Below are positions 1 to 7,535 of a DNA stretch of 64,000 nucleotides, piece after piece. How positions within the stretch are numbered: the stretch's first letter is position 1; every line of letters begins with the position of its first letter. The notes under the pieces were generated by a model. That model searched no databases and was not told the DNA's origin. It saw only the letters and a list, made by a program, of their open reading frames with translations. The translations under genes and the position numbers were made by a program. This stretch comes from Bradyrhizobium sp. CB3481 (lineage in GTDB: Bacteria; Pseudomonadota; Alphaproteobacteria; Rhizobiales; Xanthobacteraceae), in contig NZ_CP121647.1 of assembly GCF_029714305.1 (NCBI RefSeq), forward strand, positions 4,546,501 through 4,610,500, read 5' to 3'.

Positions 1-440
1 CGCTTGTGGAATATGTATTTGGCGTTGGGAAACGTCGGCACCCAGCGCCCGTCGCGCAGCGTGGTATTCCAGCCGGTATGGTCGATGTGCAGATGGGTGC
101 AGAACACGTAGTCCACCTGCTCGTAGGAGACGCCGAGCGCGAACAGCTCGTTGCGCCAGCGCTCCTTGCCGGGAAAGTCGAACGGCGGCGGATGCCCCTT
201 GTCCTCGCCGGTGCAGGTATCGACCAGAATGGTGTAGCGCGGCGTGCGGACGACGAAGGTCTGGTAGGTGATCACCATCATGCCGAGCGCCGTGTCGAAC
301 ACCTCGGGCTCCATGCCGGCGAGATGATGCTTGAAGACCGCCTCGTCGTAGGCCGGAAAGAAATCCTGCGGCCGGCGCCACGGCCCCTCGCGCTCGATCA
401 CCGCATCGATGGTGATGTCCCCGATTCTGAGTTGCTTCAT
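1..440 (-). CDS. MBL-fold metallo-hydrolase (N-terminal part, cut by window edge)
   Basis: Reading the minus strand from an ATG at 438-440 gives about 146 codons before the window ends. Residues 116-121 are HLHIDH followed by TGWN, the HxHxDH zinc-binding motif of the metallo-beta-lactamase fold. A GGGGAG ribosome site lies about 9 bases upstream of the ATG. The N-terminus has no signal peptide, so a cytoplasmic hydrolase is likely; the lactonase or N-acyl-homoserine-lactonase-like branch is possible, but substrate cannot be told from this part. The C-terminal metal ligands lie outside the window. The opposite-strand open frame over the same bases is taken as a shadow. Confidence 0.85.
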   Translation of the reverse strand, partial: MKQLRIGDITIDAVIEREGPWRRPQDFFPAYDEAVFKHHLAGMEPEVFDTALGMMVITYQTFVVRTPRYTILVDTCTGEDKGHPPPFDFPGKERWRNELFALGVSYEQVDYVFCTHLHIDHTGWNTTLRDGRWVPTFPNAKYIFHK

Positions 441-551
441 TGCCGTTTCGCTCCCCTTTTTTAATCAGCGTAGCTGCGGGTTCCAGTCTCCACAAGCCAA
501 GCGCGATGCGTCCTTGTCCTGGCCGCCCGAAATGTTGCTAATACTGCGCAG

Positions 552-1427
552 ATGGCTATTCGACCGATTCAGCTTGTGGTCCTGCTGATGCTTGCAACGC
601 TGCCGGCTGCGGCCGCCTTCGCGGCGCCCGAGACGGTATTCTTCCCGAGCGCCGACGGCTCGACTGAGATCGTCGCCTATCTCTTCAAGCCGCAAACGCC
701 AGGTCCTCACCCCGCCATCGTCATGCTGCACGGCCGCGGTGGGCCCTACTCGGCCAATGTCAACGAGGGTTGTACGTTGGTATCGCGCACCAGCCCATCC
801 GCATGTAACGCGAGCAGCCTGTCGAAGCGGCACCTAATGTGGGGCCGGTATTGGGCCGAGCGTGGCTACGTTGCGCTGCTTCCGGACAGTTTTGGGCCGC
901 GCGGCAAGGCGCACGGCTTCGGCCGCTTCACCCATGACGATCCGGATCGCGCCGATGTCAATGAAAAGACGGTGCGGCCGCTCGACGCCGAGGGCGCGCT
1001 GAACTGGCTGCGCAATCAGCGCGACGTCATTGCAAATCGTATCTTCCTGCAGGGCTGGTCGAATGGCGGCAGCACGGCACTGAATGTGATGCATCGGCAA
1101 GGCAGGAAGACCTCCGGCTATCGCGCGGCGCTGGCGCTCTATCCCGGCTGCGGACCGAAAGCCCTGCTTGCACCCGATCTCGCGACCACCGCGCCCATCA
1201 CCTTGCTGCTCGGCTCGGATGATGAAGAGGTCTCGCCGGCGAGATGCCAGAGCTTGGCCGAGCGGTCCATTGCGGCAGGCGCCAAGATCGACGTCGTCCT
1301 CTATCCCGGTGCAACGCATGGCTTTGACGACCCGGGACGACAACGCCAATCCATTCCAGGCAATCGCTCGGCGCTTGAAGATGCGATGAAGCGCGCGATC
1401 GCGTTTGTGGAGCGGCTAAGGGACTAG
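552..1427 (+). CDS. Dienelactone-hydrolase-like alpha/beta hydrolase, exported
   Basis: 291 residues. The N-terminus is a signal peptide (hydrophobic core about residues 6-20, AAAAFA before the likely cleavage site), so the enzyme probably acts in the periplasm. The alpha/beta hydrolase layout is visible: MLHGRGG (58-64) for the oxyanion region, GWSNGG with Ser170 as nucleophile, an acidic residue near 223-224 in LGSDDEE, and His256 in ATHGFDD. Classical dienelactone hydrolases use Cys as nucleophile. Ser here places it among the broader DLH-like esterases, and the substrate is unknown. It is followed on the same strand by a phosphodiesterase gene, but the gap of nearly 100 bases does not require an operon. 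Confidence 0.8.
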   Translation: MAIRPIQLVVLLMLATLPAAAAFAAPETVFFPSADGSTEIVAYLFKPQTPGPHPAIVMLHGRGGPYSANVNEGCTLVSRTSPSACNASSLSKRHLMWGRYWAERGYVALLPDSFGPRGKAHGFGRFTHDDPDRADVNEKTVRPLDAEGALNWLRNQRDVIANRIFLQGWSNGGSTALNVMHRQGRKTSGYRAALALYPGCGPKALLAPDLATTAPITLLLGSDDEEVSPARCQSLAERSIAAGAKIDVVLYPGATHGFDDPGRQRQSIPGNRSALEDAMKRAIAFVERLRD

Positions 1428-1523
1428 CAGGCGCCCACCGTCGTTCGGGCATTTTCTTTCGCCGTGCCGCAAATCGACCAGAAATCCTGCCTAGCGAAAG
1501 CACCTCGCATACGGGGGCAAGCC

Positions 1524-2498
1524 TTGAACAAGAAACTCAAATACGCCGCCATGGCGGTCGCCGTTTTCGCCGCGGCAGTCTATCTCAACAACACCAATCA
1601 TCTCGCCATCCCCCAGGACGGCGAGCCTGTGCTGCTGGCGCATCGCGGCATTGCCCAGCGCTTCGACGAGCGCGATCTGACGAACGACACCTGCACCGCG
1701 GCGCGCATGCTGCCGTCAGGCCACCAATATCTGGAGAACACGATCGATTCGATGCGCGCCAGCTTTACGGCCGGTGCCGATATCGTCGAGCTCGACGTTC
1801 ATCCCACCACCGACGGCGAATTCGCCGTCTTCCATGACTGGATGCTGGATTGCCGCACCGACGGCCACGGCGTCACGCGCGAGCACTCCATGGCATACTT
1901 GAAGAAGCTCGACATCGGCCATGGCTATACATCCGATGGCGGCAAGACCTTTCCGTTTCGCGGCAAGGCCGTCGGACTGATGCCGACGCTTGCCGAGGTG
2001 CTGGCGGCGTTCCCGCAACAGCGCCTGCTAATCAACGTCAAGAGCCGCGATGCATCGGAGGGAGAGAAGCTGGTGGACGTGTTGAGCAAGCTTCCCAGCG
2101 AACGCCAGGCACAGATCATGGTCTATGGCGGCGACGAGCCGGTCGACATCGTGCGCACTCGCCTTCCTGAAATCAAAACCATCTCGCGTGCCACCATCAA
2201 GGGCTGCCTGCTCGGCTATATCGGCTATGGCTGGAGCGGCATGGTGCCAAGGGCCTGCCACAACGCGATGGTGATGGTGCCGGTCAACGTCGCGCCGTTT
2301 CTATGGGGTTGGCCGGACCGCTTCCTAAGCCGCATGAAAGCCGCCCGTAGTGAGGTCTTCGTACTTGGTCCCTATCAAGGCGGCGGCTTCTCGACCGGCA
2401 TCGATACGGCCGAGCAGTTTGCGCGGCTGCCGCCAAACTATGCCGGCGGCATCTGGACCAACGAGATGGAGACCATCGCGCCGCTCGCCGGCAAATAG
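1524..2498 (+). CDS. Glycerophosphodiester phosphodiesterase family protein, membrane anchored
   Basis: About 324 residues from a TTG start at 1524. A GGGGG stretch sits just upstream, and the protein then begins MNKKLKYAA with one hydrophobic anchor. A GTG at 1464 is in frame but adds 20 residues with no family character. The catalytic HRG (residues 40-42, in LLAHRG) is followed by ENTIDS, the acidic ELDVHPT and the second His in FHDWMLD, the usual GDPD active-site order. The family hydrolyses glycerophosphodiesters to glycerol-3-phosphate and an alcohol. Some bacterial relatives act on other phosphodiesters, so the exact substrate is open. The enzyme probably faces the periplasm. Confidence 0.82.
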   Translation: MNKKLKYAAMAVAVFAAAVYLNNTNHLAIPQDGEPVLLAHRGIAQRFDERDLTNDTCTAARMLPSGHQYLENTIDSMRASFTAGADIVELDVHPTTDGEFAVFHDWMLDCRTDGHGVTREHSMAYLKKLDIGHGYTSDGGKTFPFRGKAVGLMPTLAEVLAAFPQQRLLINVKSRDASEGEKLVDVLSKLPSERQAQIMVYGGDEPVDIVRTRLPEIKTISRATIKGCLLGYIGYGWSGMVPRACHNAMVMVPVNVAPFLWGWPDRFLSRMKAARSEVFVLGPYQGGGFSTGIDTAEQFARLPPNYAGGIWTNEMETIAPLAGK

Positions 2499-2595
2499 CC
2501 CCTGGCCTTGGTGCCGAGCCCGAAACCTGCCTCAGGCGAACCGGAACATCCCTCGCTGGCTGTCGTTGGTCGGCGTGAGCGGAAGGGATGCACCA

Positions 2596-2967
2596 ATGAC
2601 GTGGAAAGGCAAATGGCAAAACCAGTACGGCTCCATCGTTGACATCACCGACGATGCCGATCGCAGGATCAGCGGCACCTTCAGGACCGCGCTGAGGGAT
2701 AGCGGCTTCTACGGACAGGAAATTCCCATCGTCGGTATCCATCAGGGCGATTGCATCAGTTTTGTCGCCGGAGGTGAAACTGCGGCGGGAGATGCCGCGG
2801 TCTCCTACACCGGCCTTTTGCGCGATGGGAAGATGGAAACGATGTGGTTCGTCGTCGCCGACAGCGTGATCAAGGCGACAGCTGAGGGCGCGGCCGGCAA
2901 GAGGGAAAAGCTGAGCTGGTGGCGCTCGATCAGCACCAACGCCGATACATTTGTGCGTATGCCATAG
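2596..2967 (+). CDS. Avidin/streptavidin-family biotin-binding-like protein without signal peptide
   Basis: 123 residues from an ATG preceded by GGAAGGG. The sequence follows the avidin beta-barrel order: GKWQNQYGS (5-13), ISGTF (25-29), IPIVG (43-47), YTGLL (71-75), METMWFVV (80-87) and SWWRSISTNADTF (107-119). By alignment to streptavidin, Asn9, Ser13, Trp84, Trp108 and Asp117 match biotin-contact residues N23, S27, W108, W120 and D128. The Tyr43 position is Phe29, the Ser45 position is Thr31, and the W79 and W92 positions appear to be Gly and Tyr. Bradyrhizobium is known for the bradavidins, but those are secreted; here no signal peptide precedes the barrel. Biotin binding, perhaps weakened, is inference. 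Confidence 0.75.
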   Translation: MTWKGKWQNQYGSIVDITDDADRRISGTFRTALRDSGFYGQEIPIVGIHQGDCISFVAGGETAAGDAAVSYTGLLRDGKMETMWFVVADSVIKATAEGAAGKREKLSWWRSISTNADTFVRMP

Positions 2968-2974
2968 CCTCGTC

Positions 2975-4597
2975 TCAGCTCCGCAGCCCCGGCGCTTCCT
3001 GCCCGGTGCGCGCGACATATTCGGTGTAGCCGCCGCCATACTGGTGGATGCCCTCGGGCGTCAGCTCCAGCACGCGGTTGGAGAGCGCGGCAAGAAAATG
3101 CCGGTCGTGCGACACGAACAGCATGGTGCCCTCGAATTCGGAGAGCGCGTTGATCAGCATCTCCTTGGTGGCGAGGTCGAGGTGGTTGGTCGGCTCGTCC
3201 AGCACCAGAAAATTCGGCGGATCATAGAGCATCTTCGCCATCACCAGCCGCGCCTTCTCGCCGCCGGACAGCACGCGGCACTTCTTCTCGACATCGTCGC
3301 CGGAAAAACCAAAGCAGCCGGCGAGCGCGCGGAGCGAGCCCTGGCCTGCCTGCGGGAAGGATTCTTCCAGCCACTCGAACACCGTGAGATCGCCGTCGAG
3401 CAGATCCATCGCATGCTGGGCGAAGTAGCCCATCTTGACGCTGCCGCCGACCGCCACCGTGCCGTTATCAGGTTCGGTCGAGCCGGCCACCAGCTTCAAT
3501 AGGGTCGACTTGCCGGCGCCGTTGATCCCCATCACGCACCACCGCTCCTTGCGGCGAATCATGAAGTCGAGCCCCTGATAGATGCTGCGGCTGCCATAAC
3601 CCTTGTGGACGTTTTTCAGGCTGACCACATCTTCGCCCGAGCGCGGCGCCGGCATGAACTCGAACGCCACGGTCTGGCGGCGCTTCGGCGGCTCGACGCG
3701 CTCGATCTTGTCGAGCTTTTTCACCCGGCTCTGCACCTGCGCGGCATGCGAGGCGCGCGCCTTGAAGCGTTCGATGAACTTGATCTCCTTGGCCAGCATC
3801 GCCTGCTGGCGCTCGAACTGCGCCTGTTGCTGCTTCTCGTTCAGCGCGCGCTGCTGCTCGTAGAATTCGTAATTGCCGGAATAGGTCGACAGCGTGCCGC
3901 CGTCGATTTCGACGACCTTGTTGATGATGCGGTTGATGAACTCGCGATCATGCGAGGTCATCAATAGCGCGCCCTCATAGCCCTTCAGGAACTGCTCCAG
4001 CCAGATCAGGCTTTCGAGATCGAGATGGTTGCTCGGCTCGTCCAGCAGCATCACGTCGGGACGCATCAGCAGGATACGCGCCAAAGCGACCCGCATCTTC
4101 CAGCCGCCGGAGAGCGCGCCGACATTGCCCTCCATCATCTCCTGGCTGAAGCCGAGACCCGACAGCGCCTCGCGCGCCCGGCCGTCGAGGGCATAGCCGT
4201 CGAGCTCCTCAAAACGGTGCTGGACCTCGCCATAGCGTGCGATGATCTCCTCCATCTCGTCGGCGCGGTCCGGATCGGCCATCGCAGCCTCGAGCTCCCT
4301 CAGCTCACCTGCGACGACGCTAACCGGCCCGGCGCCGTCCATCACCTCGGCCACGGCGCTGCGGCCGGACATCTCGCCGACATCCTGGCTGAAATAGCCG
4401 ATGGTAATGCCGCGATCGACCGCGACCTGGCCTTCATCGGGCACTTCCTGGCCGGCAATCATCCGGAAAAGCGTGGTCTTGCCGGCCCCGTTCGGGCCGA
4501 CAAGGCCGATCTTCTCGCCCCGCTGCAGGGCGGCGGAAGCTTCGATGAAGAGGATCTGGTGGCCGACTTGCTTGCTGACGTTATCGAGGCGGATCAT
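2975..4597 (-). CDS. ABC-F family ATPase (ribosome-associated type)
   Basis: 540 residues with two complete nucleotide-binding domains and no membrane segments. Walker A motifs are GPNGAGKTT and GINGAGKST. The signature motifs are LSGGWKMR and LSGGEKAR, each followed by a Walker B LDEPSNHLD or LDEPTNHLD. A charged linker of roughly 80 residues between the domains corresponds to the ABC-F P-site-tRNA interaction motif. ABC-F proteins of this type (YbiT/YheS/Uup-like) act in translation rather than transport. Which subfamily applies is not settled by reading. The gene converges on the avidin-like gene with only 7 bases between their ends. Confidence 0.9.
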   Translation of the reverse strand: MIRLDNVSKQVGHQILFIEASAALQRGEKIGLVGPNGAGKTTLFRMIAGQEVPDEGQVAVDRGITIGYFSQDVGEMSGRSAVAEVMDGAGPVSVVAGELRELEAAMADPDRADEMEEIIARYGEVQHRFEELDGYALDGRAREALSGLGFSQEMMEGNVGALSGGWKMRVALARILLMRPDVMLLDEPSNHLDLESLIWLEQFLKGYEGALLMTSHDREFINRIINKVVEIDGGTLSTYSGNYEFYEQQRALNEKQQQAQFERQQAMLAKEIKFIERFKARASHAAQVQSRVKKLDKIERVEPPKRRQTVAFEFMPAPRSGEDVVSLKNVHKGYGSRSIYQGLDFMIRRKERWCVMGINGAGKSTLLKLVAGSTEPDNGTVAVGGSVKMGYFAQHAMDLLDGDLTVFEWLEESFPQAGQGSLRALAGCFGFSGDDVEKKCRVLSGGEKARLVMAKMLYDPPNFLVLDEPTNHLDLATKEMLINALSEFEGTMLFVSHDRHFLAALSNRVLELTPEGIHQYGGGYTEYVARTGQEAPGLRS

Positions 4598-4742
4598 TGG
4601 CTATCTGAGGGGAAAATCGCTGCGGCCGCTGCTTAGGACATCAGGGCCGAACCTTCAAGTTCCCTGAAACCGGCAGGCCGGTCATGCGACATGGCTCAGT
4701 GTTCCCCGTGCAGGATGTGATCGCAGTTCCCGAAAGCCGATA

Positions 4743-4768
4743 AGAACCCACGTCAATCGCCGGGCGTT
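4743..4768 (+). promoter_or_regulatory. Candidate EcfG (general stress sigma factor) promoter
   Basis: AGAAC at 4743-4747 and CGTT at 4765-4768 are separated by exactly 17 bases. This fits the alphaproteobacterial EcfG consensus GGAAC-N16/17-CGTT with one mismatch in the -35. It lies about 35 bases upstream of the first of four small hydrophilic-protein genes. A single short match can arise by chance; position and gene content raise its credibility. Confidence 0.5.
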
Positions 4769-4802
4769 GTCCCTGCTCAAGCAAGCAGGAATCGGAGCGA
4801 AC

Positions 4803-4985
4803 ATGACCAAACCACCGCCCGTCCCGCAGGACAATCAAAGCCACAAGGGTACCGGCGACCCGAAATCCGGCAATGCCCATCAGATGAAAAAGGGCCGCAG
4901 CCATATCGACAATCCGGAGCAGCAGGGCCAGCCCGGCAACACCGCACAGAATACGACCCATCAAGGCTATCAGCAGGACCGCTAG
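4803..4985 (+). CDS. Small hydrophilic disordered protein 1 (hydrophilin-like)
   Basis: 60 residues from an ATG with GGAGCGA just upstream. It is dominated by Gly, Asn, Gln, His, Lys, Pro and Asp, with no Cys or Trp and no hydrophobic stretch, so it should be intrinsically disordered. It is first of four genes in the same direction separated by 13, 3 and 5 bases, which implies one transcript. Composition resembles hydrophilins, the bacterial LEA-like desiccation and osmotic stress proteins. No sequence family is recognised, so the function is inference from composition and the EcfG-like promoter. Confidence 0.7.
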   Translation: MTKPPPVPQDNQSHKGTGDPKSGNAHQMKKGRSHIDNPEQQGQPGNTAQNTTHQGYQQDR

Positions 4986-4998
4986 CCAGGAGCGCATC

Positions 4999-5214
4999 AT
5001 GTCGACCTCAACAAAGACGCCGGCAAGCATCCGCCAGGGCGGCCCGGGCGCTTCGCACGAGAACGCCAAGGAACCGTTGCATGTCGATAAGCCATCCGCC
5101 GATGATCCGAAACGGCGACACAGCAAGGTATCGGGCGGCGGCGGCGAGCACGATACTCATCATACGCACGAACCGGAACGAAAAGGCGGCGGGACGCATC
5201 CCGCTTCAAGGTGA
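4999..5214 (+). CDS. Small hydrophilic disordered protein 2
   Basis: 71 residues, starting at an ATG with AGGAGCGC just upstream. The protein is rich in Gly, His, Lys, Pro, Glu and Ser (for example GGGGEHDTHHTHEPERKGGG), with no Cys, Trp or Tyr and almost no hydrophobic residues. It contains a His/Glu-rich patch near residues 50-59 that could bind metal, though nothing proves this. It is the second gene of the 4803-5954 operon and starts 13 bases after gene 1. Family not recognised. Confidence 0.65.
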   Translation: MSTSTKTPASIRQGGPGASHENAKEPLHVDKPSADDPKRRHSKVSGGGGEHDTHHTHEPERKGGGTHPASR

Positions 5215-5217
5215 CCC

Positions 5218-5724
5218 ATGAGCACCAAGCATGTGAAGCTGAACAGACCGACCAACGCCGATCTGGTCCACAATCCCATGATCGGCGGATCGAAGGGCGC
5301 GAACATGGCCCAGGTGACACCTGACGAATTGGAAGAATTCGCCGGCGCCAACACGTTCGAAGGCGATCTGGAGAACGACACCAATCCGCAGGGCGGAATC
5401 AACAAGGCGGAAGTTCGCGACAGGCGCCGCGGGCCGCCGCAAAACGATCGCGACAGCGGCGCGCGCAAGGCCCCGCTTCAGGGCAAGAAGACGCATGAAC
5501 AGCAGCTGCGTATCCTGGAAAGGAAGCCTGACGTACCCGATGCGCGGCAGGTCGAGGAGGATGCCGCGCGCATCCAGCGCGAGGGCGGTGCGAAGATCGC
5601 CAAACGCGACGGCCGTCAGTCGGAATTTGCCGTAAGCCGCGGCGGCCTCAACCAAGAGAGCCAGCACAACAAGCACAACAATCCCGGCCAATCCGGCCAC
5701 AAGCCCCAAAAGCCACAGGGATAG
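5218..5724 (+). CDS. Hydrophilic disordered protein 3 (largest of the set)
   Basis: 168 residues. It begins MSTKHVKLNRPTNADLVHNP and contains a short more ordered segment (about 30-55, VTPDELEEFAGANTFEGDLE). A long charged region and an Asn/His/Gln/Gly/Lys-rich tail follow. No Cys, no Trp, no membrane segment or signal peptide. It starts 3 bases after gene 2 and is followed 5 bases later by gene 4, so translation is probably coupled. The charged middle (RRRGPPQNDRD, ILERKPDVPDARQVEEDAAR) may form transient helix. No homologous family is recognised; a protective role under stress is inferred only from context and composition. Confidence 0.75.
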   Translation: MSTKHVKLNRPTNADLVHNPMIGGSKGANMAQVTPDELEEFAGANTFEGDLENDTNPQGGINKAEVRDRRRGPPQNDRDSGARKAPLQGKKTHEQQLRILERKPDVPDARQVEEDAARIQREGGAKIAKRDGRQSEFAVSRGGLNQESQHNKHNNPGQSGHKPQKPQG

Positions 5725-5729
5725 AAATC

Positions 5730-5954
5730 ATGACACGTGGAGCACACGGAGACGGCAAGCATCTGGGCCCCGGTACCAAGGGGAAAGGCGCCGGTACCGG
5801 CGCGATGACCGACATCCAGGATGAGCTGATCGGCGAGAACATGGTGCTCTCAAACCGCGACAAGACCGAGCATTCGCGCGATCGCGGCCAGGACAGCAAA
5901 TGGACCCAAACCGAGCAATTGAAAGACCACGCAGCCAACAAGGGCCGCGGATAA
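5730..5954 (+). CDS. Small hydrophilic disordered protein 4
   Basis: 74 residues. The N-terminal third is Gly/Lys-rich low complexity (HLGPGTKGKGAGTGAM), then a charged helix-prone segment (TDIQDELIGENMVLSNRDKTEHSRDR) containing the only Trp shortly after. It is the last gene of the four-gene operon. Its stop is 30 bases from the stop of the convergent LuxR-type gene. No Cys, no export signal. Function unknown. Confidence 0.68.
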   Translation: MTRGAHGDGKHLGPGTKGKGAGTGAMTDIQDELIGENMVLSNRDKTEHSRDRGQDSKWTQTEQLKDHAANKGRG

Positions 5955-5984
5955 GGATTGGACGGCGGCGCGTCGCCCGGAACC

Positions 5985-6362
5985 TTACAGGTTGATCACG
6001 CCGAGCCGCGCCGCGTGCGCCACCGCATCGGTGCGGCCGGTCGCATCGAGCTTGTCGAGCAGCGAGGCGACGTGGAATTTGGCGGTGTGAACGGATATTC
6101 CGAGCCGCCTCGCAATCGTCTTGTTCGATGCGCCTTCGGCCATCATCAGCAGCACATCGCGCTCGCGCGGCGTCAGCTCGACATCGGTCCGCGCAGCGAC
6201 GTTCGGCGGCCCGCGCGACACCAGCGCGACCGCCGCTTCCTCTCCTGGCGCCGCCAGGCGAATCCCGGGGGCTTCGCCGAGCGCCGAGGCGAGCCGGTCA
6301 GCCACCGCCGCATCCTCGATCTCGATGGCGACCACGATGACCGGGAGCCCCTCCCCACTCAC
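5985..6362 (-). CDS. Short LuxR/NarL-type DNA-binding regulator
   Basis: 125 residues starting at GTG. The last 64 residues are a clear LuxR-type helix-turn-helix: LTPRERDVLLMMAEGASNKTIARRLGISVHTAKFHV is the canonical order, written here as position 62 onward. The N-terminal 60 residues look like a shortened receiver fold (PVIVVAIEIEDAAVADRLASAL), but there is no room for a phosphoacceptor Asp and Lys set, so it is probably not phosphorylated. The GTG overlaps the TGA of the upstream HtrA-like gene by four bases (GTGA), which implies translational coupling. It may regulate the neighbouring hydrophilic-protein genes; that is inference. Confidence 0.82.
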   Translation of the reverse strand: MSGEGLPVIVVAIEIEDAAVADRLASALGEAPGIRLAAPGEEAAVALVSRGPPNVAARTDVELTPRERDVLLMMAEGASNKTIARRLGISVHTAKFHVASLLDKLDATGRTDAVAHAARLGVINL

Positions 6363-7234
6363 GCCTCCGCCCTTTCCCCGATCGTGAGCTTGATCTGAAC
6401 CGGCGCGCCGCCGCGCCTGATGGTGACGTCGACGACCGAGCCGACGCTATCAGGACCGAGCGAGCGCAGCAGCGAACGGACGCCCGAGAGTTTTTCGTTA
6501 TTCCAGCCGACGATGATGTCGCCCTGTTGAATGCCGGCCGCGGCCGACGGACCTGTTCGATCGACGCTCATCACCATGGCGCCAATATCGTCATCGAGCT
6601 CGACCGGCTGCAAGCCAAGCCCGAGATAGCCGCGGGCGATCCGGCCATGGGTTTCGAGCCTTGCGGCAACCCGCGCGATGGTCGCGCCGGGAATGACAAG
6701 AATCCGCCGCACGCCCTGAACGGCCATTCCGATGGCTTCGCCGGCGGCATTGAGAACGAGACCACCCTCGTGATGACGCCGCAGCCGTATGTCCAGCTCG
6801 ATCCGTGCATCGATCTCGCCACCACGCATGCTGCGCCAGCGGCCTCCACTCAGAGAGACCATCCCGAGCGCCGCGGTCGTTACGCCCTGCTCGGCCGCAA
6901 CGACGACCGACAGCGAACCCAGATCCGGGATCGCGGACGAGAGCACGATTGGCGTGCTAGTCGCCGTGTCGGCGCGCAGTAGCGCGATGTCGGTCGTATG
7001 ATCGCGCCCCGCGATGGTCGCCGGCCGATCGGTTCCATCGGAAAACCTGATCGAGACTTCACCCTCTTCGGCAAGGCCCTCGTCCGCCGTCACGATCAAG
7101 CCGGACTTCCAGACGAAGCCGGAGGCGCGTGAGCGATGGGAGTGCACCGAGACAATTGTCGGCTTGGCGCGGGCGACAATCTCGGCAAGGGCTGAGGAGA
7201 GCGAGGAAAGGATGGATGCGGCCGGTTCGGTCAT
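6359..7234 (-). CDS. HtrA/DegP-like protein with PDZ domain and degenerate catalytic triad
   Basis: 291 residues from an ATG behind AGGAG; an in-frame ATG 30 bases upstream lacks such a site. The chymotrypsin-fold part (about 20-180) keeps the HtrA frame (SGFV, GLIVTADEG, TTDIALL, GEAIGM). The catalytic His position is Glu52, Asp82 is retained, and the usual GNSGG is HHEGG, with Glu156 in place of Ser. Residues about 195-285 form a PDZ domain (YLGLGLQPV, GPSAAAGIQQGDIIVGWN). There is no signal peptide, so unlike DegP it should stay in the cytoplasm. It is probably a non-proteolytic scaffold or sensor working with the overlapping LuxR-type gene. Confidence 0.85.
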   Translation of the reverse strand: MTEPAASILSSLSSALAEIVARAKPTIVSVHSHRSRASGFVWKSGLIVTADEGLAEEGEVSIRFSDGTDRPATIAGRDHTTDIALLRADTATSTPIVLSSAIPDLGSLSVVVAAEQGVTTAALGMVSLSGGRWRSMRGGEIDARIELDIRLRRHHEGGLVLNAAGEAIGMAVQGVRRILVIPGATIARVAARLETHGRIARGYLGLGLQPVELDDDIGAMVMSVDRTGPSAAAGIQQGDIIVGWNNEKLSGVRSLLRSLGPDSVGSVVDVTIRRGGAPVQIKLTIGERAEA

Positions 7235-7355
7235 GGCGGAAACTCCTGGATTGTTTGAGTCCAATCTGGGAGTTCAAATGGCGTTCGGGAACTAGCCTGA
7301 TGGGGAGGTTAAGGGCCGCTCCTTCAAATTCGCGATCGCTATCAGCCTCCAGGCA

Positions 7356-7535
7356 CTACGCGGTGTGACCGGGATCGACGTGCTTCGGCGTCTTCTTTTC
7401 CCGCTGCGGCGTCATCTTCGCAGGGTCCGGCGCGTTGGGCACGCCGCGAGGCCTGAGTTGTTCACGCTGAATATCGTCTTCCGACTTCTCGGGTTCGATG
7501 CCACTTGGTTTGCGGTTTTGCTTGATGGCTGTCAT
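7356..7535 (-). CDS. Small hydrophilic disordered protein 5
   Basis: 59 residues on the minus strand from ATG 7533-7535, with GGAATAGCC before it. It begins MTAIKQNRKPSGIEPEKSED, continues with Arg/Pro/Gln/Lys-rich sequence and ends KHVDPGHTA. It has no Cys, Trp or hydrophobic stretch, like the four genes at 4803-5954. It lies 121 bases upstream of the HtrA-like gene in the same direction. An EcfG-like promoter is visible 56 bases upstream of its start, so it may lead a transcript through the pseudoprotease and LuxR genes. Family unknown; the case rests on composition, ribosome site and promoter. Confidence 0.55.
   Translation of the reverse strand: MTAIKQNRKPSGIEPEKSEDDIQREQLRPRGVPNAPDPAKMTPQREKKTPKHVDPGHTA

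Noticed and set aside
6..464. Open frame of 152 codons on the plus strand at the left edge
   Set aside because: The minus strand here encodes a clear MBL-fold protein with the HxHxDH motif; the plus frame has no motif or ribosome site and is a shadow in GC-rich sequence.
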